Assembly (NCBI GenBank): GCA_030635365.1
Contig: DAOVYZ010000068.1
Span: 1 to 10,317 of the forward strand
Origin: Bacteroidales bacterium
Lineage (GTDB): Bacteria; Bacteroidota; Bacteroidia; Bacteroidales; UBA12077
Length of the DNA: 10,317 nt
Direction of reading: 5' to 3'
Below the pieces are notes generated by a model. That model had not been told where the DNA came from and did not search any database. It worked only from the letters and a program-made list of their open reading frames with translations. Below, piece after piece: positions 1-5,821 of this stretch (position 1 is its first letter; every line of letters begins with the position of its first letter). Made by a program: the position numbers and the translations under genes.

Positions 1-15
1 AAAAGGCCAATTTCA

Positions 16-109
16 GCCACAAAAACACAAAAGCACAAAAATTCACGAAACCATAATATGCTGATTAATTGTTTTTTTGTGCTATTTTGAGTCTTCGAGT
101 TTTAGTGGC
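16..109. repeat. Dispersed palindromic repeat, copy A
   Basis: An imperfect palindrome runs from GCCAC at 16-20 to GTGGC at 105-109. The left arm is a run of CACAAAA-type units and the right arm carries the complementary TTTTGTG and a GAGTCTT...GTTTT motif. Copy B at 1660-1751 has nearly the same length and the same landmarks. It lies just downstream of the 3' end of the DUF5723 gene. I recognise the GCCAC...CACAAAA...GTGGC pattern as an intergenic repeat seen in environmental Bacteroidota; that is from memory, not a search. It may form a hairpin in RNA and act as a terminator for the gene that ends at 147, but this is inference. Confidence 0.7.
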
Positions 110-146
110 AAAGCTTTTTTATAAACTTTTTAGACAACCTCTTTGT

Positions 147-1616
147 TTAACGCTTTTTCTTCTTTTTATATTTTTTATCAAGTTTTTTTGCCCAAAAGCA
201 ATTACCCTTATTCATAGGGCTAAACTTATTACTCATCTTTAATTCTTCTTCTCTATTTTTTGGGCATCCTAATAAGAGGGCAAACCCGAATCGCAGGTTT
301 AAATTACGGGCATTTAATGGTTTAAATACACCTAATAAATTATCACTTATTGCGTGAAATTGTAATCCCCTGCCATGCCACGCTAAACCTATCCCGATAT
401 TTTTATATGTATTATTTAAATACGACCAGCTTAAACTCGCAGATAACTTTTCCCAAATTGTTGTATTTGCCGATAAAGTTAAAGACGAGTGTAACTTATT
501 TCTGTATATAACATTTCTGTTAACTGCACCAATACCTAATTTGGGAGTATACTGATACATTCCTCCCAGATAGATTTGTGTTGGAAGCCATGAGTAATAT
601 TTATCTTGTGTAACCGTTTGGTCAAAAGCATCCATTATGGAATCACTAAGTTCCGACATATAATTTACACTGTTAAAATCACTACCTATTCCGGTGCCGG
701 CATAATCAAATGAACCCGAAAGCCGTACATTATTAACATCCGATTTCCAACGAATAAACCCCAGGTCGAGCAAACTGGCAGATAGGGTTATATCTTCACT
801 ATATTTATGAATCCATCCTAAATCAAGAGCAAAACCTTTATTTTTACCATTCATTAAATAACTAACAAGATTGATATCTCCTAACTCTGTCCCGCTTATG
901 TTCCCTTCACTGTTTTGAGTAATAGTTAATGGTAACGACCCGTTAACTAAAATATCTGCTTCAACATGCAAATCAAAAGTGTTAGGGTCGGTATATAAAC
1001 TGGCTTTAGATTTACCCGAATATATGCTTGCTTTGCCAAAGAGTAACTTTGCCCGAATACCAAAAATATTATATGCATCCCATACTTTTGAAACGCCCAG
1101 GGCATATTCTCGATAATGAACAGTATGAGTACGTAAATTATTAAATTTGGCAGTTTCACCTAAAAATTGAGTATTCCCTTTCCATGCAAGGTCCATAATA
1201 CTACCAGGATAAGTTAATGCAGCATTTATCTTTTCTGCAATATTAAAATTAATGTAGTAATCATTAAATCGATATCCTACAGAAATTAAATCAAGATGTA
1301 GTTCTGTACTTAAAAGATTTGTTTTTCGAATATTTTCATAAATGCCCCCTATATCTAAAGATGCAGAACCATTGCTTGTTGAGAAGAGTTCGTTAAATGA
1401 AAAAGTTGAATTGCTATAATTGAGCTGTGTTGATGTAAGTAAAGGAATTCCTACAAACCATTTACATTTTATCTGTACGGCAGGATTAAGAAGATTTGTT
1501 TGTGGCACATCATGCATTAAATAGAAAGTGTTATTTTGTTGCCCAAAAACAGATAGTTGGTTGAGAAGTAAACCAAGAAAATATATGGAAGTTAAAAAAT
1601 ATCTACTTTTTCGCAT
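147..1616 (-). CDS. DUF5723-family probable outer-membrane beta-barrel protein
   Basis: A 489-residue protein if it starts at the ATG at 1616. A longer open frame reaches 1682, but its extra 22 codons run into palindromic repeat B and precede an obvious signal peptide, so I reject them. The N-terminus MRKSRYFLTSIYFLGLLL, ending near SVFGQ, is a type I signal peptide. The mature start, with the motif HDVPQTNLLNPAVQ and then FVGIPLLTS, is the hallmark I associate with DUF5723 proteins of Bacteroidota. The remainder alternates polar and hydrophobic residues in short Gly-rich strands, as expected for an outer-membrane barrel of the PorV/FadL-like type. The C-terminus has a Lys-rich tail (KKYKKKKKR). 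The upstream neighbour on the same strand is a lipoprotein gene 222 bp away, with repeat B in the gap. The function of the family is not known to me. Confidence 0.82.
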   Translation of the reverse strand: MRKSRYFLTSIYFLGLLLNQLSVFGQQNNTFYLMHDVPQTNLLNPAVQIKCKWFVGIPLLTSTQLNYSNSTFSFNELFSTSNGSASLDIGGIYENIRKTNLLSTELHLDLISVGYRFNDYYINFNIAEKINAALTYPGSIMDLAWKGNTQFLGETAKFNNLRTHTVHYREYALGVSKVWDAYNIFGIRAKLLFGKASIYSGKSKASLYTDPNTFDLHVEADILVNGSLPLTITQNSEGNISGTELGDINLVSYLMNGKNKGFALDLGWIHKYSEDITLSASLLDLGFIRWKSDVNNVRLSGSFDYAGTGIGSDFNSVNYMSELSDSIMDAFDQTVTQDKYYSWLPTQIYLGGMYQYTPKLGIGAVNRNVIYRNKLHSSLTLSANTTIWEKLSASLSWSYLNNTYKNIGIGLAWHGRGLQFHAISDNLLGVFKPLNARNLNLRFGFALLLGCPKNREEELKMSNKFSPMNKGNCFWAKKLDKKYKKKKKR

Positions 1617-1637
1617 TAAATAATTAAAATTATGAGG

Positions 1638-1780
1638 CCACTCCGAAAAGTGTTTTTTAGCCACTAAAGCACAAAAACACAAAATTTCACTAAAATTAAT
1701 TTATTAATAGTGACTGTTTTGTGGTTTTTTGAGTCTTGGTGTTTTCGTGGCATTTTTTATTTTTTAGCTTTTCGGAGTGG
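1638..1780. repeat. Dispersed palindromic repeat, copy B, with an extra outer inverted repeat
   Basis: The inner palindrome (GCCAC at 1660-1664 to GTGGC at 1747-1751) matches copy A in length and landmarks, including GAGTCTT, the CACAAAA units and a TTCAC in the left arm. Outside it lies a perfect 13-bp inverted repeat, CCACTCCGAAAAG (1638-1650) and CTTTTCGGAGTGG (1768-1780), which copy A lacks. The whole element fills most of the 222-bp gap between the lipoprotein stop and the DUF5723 start codon. It would fold into a long hairpin in the leader of the DUF5723 gene if the two genes are co-transcribed, and could attenuate or separate their expression (inference). Confidence 0.75.
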
Positions 1781-1838
1781 ACTCAATTATCAAAAATCAA
1801 ATCCCAAAAACCAAGTAATTGATAATTTTCATATTTTA

Positions 1839-2486
1839 TTAAGGAGAAAGGCTCATATTTAATTCAGCCTGTATTCCTAATTGAATATCGAGTGAATAAT
1901 TTGGATAATAATCAATTAAAGTATTATCAAGCGCAACATTATTTAAAGCCCCTTCCATTAAAATAAACCTGACATTTCCCAAATCATCAATTTTATTTTG
2001 ATCAAATATAACATCAGATTGATTATGTGTTTGATCTACGGTTTCTCCATTATCAACCAAAGTTCCTGCTTCCATAGTTAACGGGCCATTAACAAAAATA
2101 GAATCTACTACAGCACTGTCAATGTCTAAAAAGTATACTTGGCCTGTTGCTACAGACGGGAATCCATTATAAGTATTTATCCTGAACATAATCCTGATAA
2201 TTTCTTCTGAAAAACGGTCTATTTCTTGTAAATCAAAGGGCATTATAAAACTAAGGGGGATATCAATTTCCTCAACCCAGTACGGATCACCGGTAATAGG
2301 ATTAGTTAATAACAATAATGTATCAAATCCACTATCATCATTCATTCCTAAAGAGGTATAGCCTACCGGGAAGGAAAAACTTGGGTTCCATGCAGACTCA
2401 GGATTGTCAAAATCGTCAGGTTTGTCATTTAAACATGAGAATGACACTAAACCTAAACATATAATAATGTAATAAATTGTTCTCAT
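1839..2486 (-). CDS. Hypothetical lipoprotein, probably outer-membrane
   Basis: A 215-residue protein. The N-terminus MRTIYYIIICLGLVSFSC is a type II signal peptide with Cys18 as the lipidated residue. The sequence after the Cys, LNDKPDDFD, is acidic and contains DDF, which resembles the surface-export signal described for lipoproteins of Flavobacteria and Capnocytophaga; surface exposure is therefore possible but inferred. The rest, from WNPSFSFPVG onward, is a beta-rich domain with no cysteines and no catalytic motif I recognise. Its pattern of short strands (IRIMFRINTYNGFP, GQVYFLDID, YSLDIQLGIQAEL) suggests a beta-sandwich. It lies upstream of and on the same strand as the DUF5723 gene, so the two may form an envelope pair, although repeat B separates them. 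I cannot assign a function. Confidence 0.75.
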   Translation of the reverse strand: MRTIYYIIICLGLVSFSCLNDKPDDFDNPESAWNPSFSFPVGYTSLGMNDDSGFDTLLLLTNPITGDPYWVEEIDIPLSFIMPFDLQEIDRFSEEIIRIMFRINTYNGFPSVATGQVYFLDIDSAVVDSIFVNGPLTMEAGTLVDNGETVDQTHNQSDVIFDQNKIDDLGNVRFILMEGALNNVALDNTLIDYYPNYSLDIQLGIQAELNMSLSP

Positions 2487-2866
2487 ATAGATTTAAAAAA
2501 ATCCAAGATATAAAATAATTAATAAACCCGAACTAAAGTATAACGTTTTTTCCATTAAAATGGTATTTATTGATAGTAATTGAATACTTCAAGTTTGGCA
2601 TTGTAATATACACACTATGCCCAACCGGGAAATGCACTCCCAAACAGTTTATTAACACAACAAGCTTTGTTTGGATGGGCTCTTGAAAAATAGTATATTC
2701 GTTTTTTAATTTTTGAAACAAAAAAAGGTGCTTGTGCATTATTCCCGGCAAAACGTACCCAAAAACAACTGCAAAGCTTTATTTAAAGGCTTTATGGAGA
2801 TTGTGCTAGGTCTTTGTATAAGGAAAATAGCAGGACAAAATGTATAAAATGTACTGCTAATAACAA
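2487..2866. other. Intergenic stretch between the divergent lipoprotein gene and the cassette-like array
   Basis: No gene here is well supported. On the minus strand an open frame at 2533-2751 begins at TTG; its first ATG is at 2739, giving 68 residues. It has no recognisable domain, so I treat it as a possible small or decayed gene at best. Small hairpins are visible: AAAGC-TTTA pairing within 2773-2793, TAGCAG/CTGCTA at 2828-2833 and 2854-2859, and ATAAC-AA-GTTAT at 2860-2871, which overlaps the left edge of the array. The promoter of the first plus-strand gene should lie in the right part, but I see no convincing TAnnTTTG element of the Bacteroidota type. Confidence 0.5.
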
Positions 2867-2881
2867 GTTATAGGGCATTAG
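2867..2881 (+). repeat. Left boundary of cassette-like unit 1 (R'-like site)
   Basis: The bases GTTATAGGGCATTAG are the reverse complement of CTAACGCCCTATAAC at 3602-3616, with 14 of 15 positions matching. They sit 43 bp before the ATG of the first gene, while the partner overlaps its stop codon. In integron cassettes the bases at the cassette start, following the GTT, are complementary to the R'' end of the cassette's own attC site, which is the arrangement seen here. No full attC-like hairpin is obvious to the left, so this is the edge of the array. Confidence 0.6.
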
Positions 2882-2924
2882 ATGAGATGAGCAAGGATCT
2901 AAATTAAAATAATGAAATAGAAAT

Positions 2925-3605
2925 ATGATGTTTGAACCTAATATTGTTAATATAGCGACTATTTGTACAATACTTTCAACAGGAATTACAATATTCTCTT
3001 ATATCAGGAGCACAAAAAATTTTTATCGAATTATATCAATAATATTTACACTCTGTTTAATTGTAATTAGTATTATTCTATACTCTAATTCTAAAAGTAA
3101 TTTAAAAAAGGAAACAGAAAATGCAGTTACTGAATTCGAATATCTATCGATAGATAAGAACGTATATTTATCATACTCCGATTCATTAGATAAAGATTCA
3201 TCAGATATTGAATTCTTAAAGAAATATCAAATTGTTAGTGGAATGTATTCAAACATTGATAAGTCAAAAGAATTAGAATTATTAATTGACTTATCCTTAC
3301 AGAAGTCTAAATATTTTTGGGCTATAAAATATGCGGATGAAATATATTCAAATATAACGGAAGCTGAAAATTTAAAAAAAGTAATAAATCAGGCTCTTCA
3401 GGATAAAAACAACTATAAATATGCTATAATTGCTGCAAGTGAGATATTTTCCAGTACAGAACAAGAAGAACAATTGAAAATTATAATTGACTCTTGTTTG
3501 GTTTATAAGAAATATGATGAAGCATATATTGCAGCTGAATTAATTTTTTCTAGTATTTCAGGAGACAAATATAAAAGTATAATATTAAGGGAAATGAATC
3601 TCTAA
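2925..3605 (+). CDS. Membrane-anchored protein with TPR-like helical repeats, function unknown
   Basis: A 226-residue protein; a second in-frame ATG at 2928 is an equally possible start. Two hydrophobic segments at about residues 7-27 and 34-54 would form a transmembrane hairpin, with a short loop containing RSTKNFYR. A Lys/Glu-rich linker follows, then from about residue 100 an all-helical region with four repeats of 33-34 residues marked by MYSN (107), IYSN (140), IFSS (174) and IFSS (207). That period equals the TPR length, and the AxxAAExxxS pattern fits paired helices, but I cannot confirm a TPR match. No catalytic motif is visible. It is the first of three consecutive plus-strand genes each bounded by its own inverted repeat. 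The stop codon TAA lies inside the right-hand inverted repeat. Function is unknown; a sensor or protein-interaction role is a guess. Confidence 0.7.
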   Translation: MMFEPNIVNIATICTILSTGITIFSYIRSTKNFYRIISIIFTLCLIVISIILYSNSKSNLKKETENAVTEFEYLSIDKNVYLSYSDSLDKDSSDIEFLKKYQIVSGMYSNIDKSKELELLIDLSLQKSKYFWAIKYADEIYSNITEAENLKKVINQALQDKNNYKYAIIAASEIFSSTEQEEQLKIIIDSCLVYKKYDEAYIAAELIFSSISGDKYKSIILREMNL

Positions 3606-3606
3606 C

Positions 3607-3743
3607 GCCCTATAACACGCGTTCAACAAGTAATGCGGGGTTTTGGTGGTTTGCTGACAAAATATTATCTTAGTTGGATTGTTCAACGGTGGACAATGAA
3701 ACAAGGCGGAAACCCGCACTACTGTTAACGCGAGACCGTTAGC
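3607..3743 (+). repeat. attC-like recombination-site candidate 1
   Basis: The element starts with GCCCTATAAC (3607-3616) and ends with CCGTTAGC (3736-3743). Just inside, the left arm 3618-3639 pairs with the right arm 3713-3732. All 20 bases of the right arm match except one, and the left arm has two single unpaired bases (C at 3624 and A at 3629). Single extrahelical bases on one arm are characteristic of attC sites folded for integron integrase. The total of about 137 bp lies within the published attC range (up to about 140 bp). The R' end, GTTAGCA, departs from the strict GTTRRRY consensus, so the site is divergent or belongs to another cassette system. Confidence 0.6.
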
Positions 3744-3761
3744 AAAAATGTGTTAAAAACG

Positions 3762-4862
3762 ATGAATCTGAACGAGATATTACATAATGAGTTGTTGGAT
3801 TTACCTAAAAATCGAAATGGAAAATGGTTTCCTGATTTTGTAGAAAGTATTTTATTCCAATATATGGAGCTAACAAAAGATATAGAATGCCCTCAAAGCA
3901 AGTTATCTTCGAAAGAAATTCACGATTCAATAACAAAATTATGTTTGGCTATTAATTCTTCTGTAAAAAGCTATTTTGTTGGACATCCTTATGAAGCTTA
4001 CGAGTCAATTGCAAAATTGCTTGGAAAAACTAACAGCAAAGAAGATTACTGTAATAAAATTCTGAAATTTCACATGTTAGATAAATCGCAACCATTATAT
4101 AGAATAAGAGTTGCGGAACCAAATGAAAGTTTTTCAAGGTATGACATGTTTCATGTTCCATTTGAGTTACGAGAAAAACATGTAAAAACACAGAGATATA
4201 GTATTCCAGGATTGCCGTGTTTATATCTGTCTAATTCCATTTATGTTACTTGGGCTGAGCTTGATAAACCTGATATGAGCAGAATCCACGCATCTATGTT
4301 GGTACCTTCAGAGAGAAACAATTGTATTTTAATTGATATTGCTCATCCAAATGAAATAAGAAAAGTGTATGGAGAAAATTCATATCATTTGGACCTTTTA
4401 GACTATATTATAACTTGGCCTTTAGTTTTTGCTTGTTCAATAACTACCGAAGAAAAGAATAATAATTTCAAGCCTGAATATATAATTCCTCAAATTTTAT
4501 TACAGTACGTTCGAAGAAATGAAAATATTCATGGAATAAAATATTTTTCAAATAGTATCAATTATAATGAACAGAATATAGGTGAATTTTATAATATCGC
4601 CATTCCTGTTGTTGAATTGAAAGAGAAAGGTCATTGTAACTTATTGAAAGGAGCCTTCTATATGACAGAATCTATTTCAATGCAGAAAATTGATGCTGCG
4701 TTGGGTGGGCAACTGACTTTGGATAAGGCAAATGCAAACTATAATGTTAACGTAAAGGAAATTGAAATCATAAAGGAGAAACCATTTCCATATAAATATT
4801 CGCGTTTTCATGACATTGAAAAGCATCTTTTTCTTTCAAAGGCGACAAGTATAAATTTTTAA
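3762..4862 (+). CDS. RES-domain protein, possible NAD+-degrading toxin or enzyme
   Basis: A 366-residue protein from the ATG at 3762. A GTG at 3750 is in frame, but it sits in the cassette's left inverted repeat (3738-3758) and adds only four residues. The first ~105 residues form a helical N-terminal region ending in a VGHPYEAYESIAKLL-type segment, which I associate with longer RES proteins. The RES core follows: LYRIR with Arg114, LYLSN...TWAEL with Glu166, and HGIKYFSNS with Ser263 as the likely Arg-Glu-Ser triad. RES toxins of Xre-RES toxin-antitoxin systems degrade NAD+. This one is much longer than those and has no Xre/DUF2384 antitoxin beside it, so it may be a solitary member with another role. 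It is flanked by 21-bp inverted repeats at 3738-3758 and 4857-4877, with 18 of 21 positions matching; the right copy overlaps the TAA stop. Confidence 0.8.
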   Translation: MNLNEILHNELLDLPKNRNGKWFPDFVESILFQYMELTKDIECPQSKLSSKEIHDSITKLCLAINSSVKSYFVGHPYEAYESIAKLLGKTNSKEDYCNKILKFHMLDKSQPLYRIRVAEPNESFSRYDMFHVPFELREKHVKTQRYSIPGLPCLYLSNSIYVTWAELDKPDMSRIHASMLVPSERNNCILIDIAHPNEIRKVYGENSYHLDLLDYIITWPLVFACSITTEEKNNNFKPEYIIPQILLQYVRRNENIHGIKYFSNSINYNEQNIGEFYNIAIPVVELKEKGHCNLLKGAFYMTESISMQKIDAALGGQLTLDKANANYNVNVKEIEIIKEKPFPYKYSRFHDIEKHLFLSKATSINF

Positions 4863-4870
4863 CACACAAT

Positions 4871-4946
4871 TGCTAACACTTAAGCATCGTTTTCGGCGGT
4901 AGCCGAATATCCCGAAAAAGCGGGACAAGTTGTGCTTTATGTTAGC
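4871..4946 (+). repeat. attC-like recombination-site candidate 2
   Basis: The outer arms TGCTAACACTTAAGCA (4871-4886) and TGCTTTATGTTAGC (4933-4946) pair as GCTAACA and AAGCA blocks separated by a small asymmetric internal loop. Two smaller hairpins lie inside, TTCGG/CCGAA and CCCG/CGGG. At about 76 bp the element is a typical attC length. The R''-like end TTGCTAAC is complementary both to the R'-like end of this site (GTTAGC, 4941-4946) and to the left boundary of the preceding gene's unit (GTTAGCA at 3738). Confidence 0.6.
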
Positions 4947-5002
4947 GGTTATGCAATGAAAACACCAGACACAATGAAAATAGTACAAATAGATGATTTT
5001 AA

Positions 5003-5473
5003 ATGCAGGTAAATGACTCAATGATTAGACAACTTCGTAAGGAAGAAGAAATCCCATATGATTTATTATTACTTGCAGACGAGACAATTAAAGCCATCGA
5101 CAAGTATATCAAAGATTCTGAAATATATATTTTCGAATCAGAAAATAAGGTTATAGCAGTTTATGTACTTCAAATCATAAATAAGGGCATAATAGAAATC
5201 AAAAATATTGCTGTGAGTGAAAAACACCAAGGACAAGGGATAGGTGAGTTTTTATTAAAAGATGCCATAAATAGAGTAAAGGAAAATGGATTCAAAACAA
5301 TAATAATTGGAACTGGAGATGCAGCAGTAAAACAATTATATTTATATCAAAAAGTAGGTTTTGAGATATTTGACATAAAGAAAAACTTTTTTATTGATAA
5401 TTATCCAGAACCAATATTTGAGAACGAGATACAATTAAAACACATGATAATGCTTAAAAAGGAATTAGAATAA
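5003..5473 (+). CDS. GNAT-family N-acetyltransferase (cassette-like gene 3)
   Basis: A 156-residue GNAT protein. The ATG at 5003 gives MQVNDSMIRQL; the ATG at 5021 (MIRQLRKEEEIPYDLLLLAD) matches the usual beginning of this subfamily better and may be the true start. The acetyl-CoA-binding motif A is IKNIAVSEKHQGQGIGEFLL at about residues 73-92, with the Q-G-Q-G-I-G pyrophosphate loop. Later conserved segments are GTGDAAVKQLYLYQKVGFEIF and the acidic PEPIFENEIQ near the C-terminus. The protein resembles small uncharacterised Firmicutes/Bacteroidota acetyltransferases such as B. subtilis YvbK; the acceptor substrate is unknown. Its unit is bordered by TAGCGGTT (4943-4950) and the complementary AACCGCTA (5480-5487), the latter just after the stop. 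GNATs are frequent passengers of integron cassettes. A short overlapping frame at 4956-5012 encodes 18 residues and is probably not real. Confidence 0.85.
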   Translation: MQVNDSMIRQLRKEEEIPYDLLLLADETIKAIDKYIKDSEIYIFESENKVIAVYVLQIINKGIIEIKNIAVSEKHQGQGIGEFLLKDAINRVKENGFKTIIIGTGDAAVKQLYLYQKVGFEIFDIKKNFFIDNYPEPIFENEIQLKHMIMLKKELE

Positions 5474-5478
5474 AGCAC

Positions 5479-5544
5479 AAACCGCTATGGCTTCAGAAAA
5501 AATGCGGAAATCCCCGCCAAAGCTTAAGCCAGCACCGTTATAAG
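5479..5544 (+). repeat. attC-like recombination-site candidate 3, degenerate
   Basis: It starts with AAACCGCTATGG just after the GNAT stop and ends in CACCGTTATAAG. Inner pairing is GGCTT (5489-5493) with AAGCC and GCGG with CCGC around a short AAATCC loop. The expected AAC of the R''-like end reads ATG here (CCGCTATG instead of CCGCTAAC), which suggests decay. About 66 bp long, it closes the three-gene array on the right. Confidence 0.45.
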
Positions 5545-5554
5545 TAAGGTGCTG
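5530..5554. other. Perfect hairpin at the right edge of the array
   Basis: CAGCACC (5530-5536) and GGTGCTG (5548-5554) form a perfect 7-bp stem whose 11-base loop contains the last R'-like site, GTTATAAG. It is followed by AAAAATTT rather than a clear T-run, so it is only a weak terminator candidate for the plus-strand genes. It may instead mark the junction with chromosomal DNA. Confidence 0.4.
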
Positions 5555-5757
5555 AAAAATTTCCTGACAACTTCATATTATCTTGACAAGTTTGTAATTT
5601 AAGAATGGTTATCAACTATTTGACAATTTTAATAAATTAGAAACTGTTTTACGTTCTGATAATTGAACTATATTTTCTATATGTAGCTGTTTGATGGATT
5701 GTTTTTCAGGATTGGTTCCGTAAGTTTGATAAAGAAATAATTTAGTATTCCAACGCG

Positions 5758-5818
5758 CTTTTGCACTGACTGGCAATTAGGACTCTCACCTACTTTAACC
5801 ACATTTGCTGTGCAAAAG
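5758..5818. repeat. Unassigned 9-bp inverted-repeat element downstream of the symporter gene
   Basis: CTTTTGCAC (5758-5766) and GTGCAAAAG (5810-5818) form a perfect 9-bp inverted repeat around a 43-base interior, ending three bases before the symporter stop codon region. The interior (ACTGGCAATTAGGACTCTCA and onward) is less AT-rich than the surroundings. The neighbouring 5555-5757 is AT-rich and holds no gene I can support. The element could be a miniature repeat, an RNA hairpin at the end of the minus-strand operon, or a relic of another mobile element. Confidence 0.4.
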
Positions 5819-5821
5819 AGT

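Noticed and set aside
947..1159. Minus-strand open frame of 70 codons
   Set aside because: It lies wholly inside the DUF5723 gene in another frame and shows no domain.
1617..1682. N-terminal extension of the DUF5723 frame by 22 codons
   Set aside because: It runs through palindromic repeat B and would bury a clear signal peptide that starts at the ATG at 1616.
2533..2751. Minus-strand open frame of 72 codons
   Set aside because: It starts at TTG with the first ATG at 2739, has no recognisable domain and no good start context. It is mentioned in the intergenic entry as a possible small or decayed gene only.
3750..3761. GTG start for the RES gene
   Set aside because: It adds four residues and lies within the inverted repeat bounding the unit; the ATG at 3762 is preferred.
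4956..5012. 18-codon frame overlapping the start of the cassette GNAT
   Set aside because: Too short and without a recognisable motif; probably chance, though a lost upstream start of the GNAT by frameshift cannot be excluded.
4836..5021. Minus-strand open frame across attC-like site 2
   Set aside because: It covers the hairpin region and the ends of two well-supported plus-strand genes, and its sequence is not protein-like.
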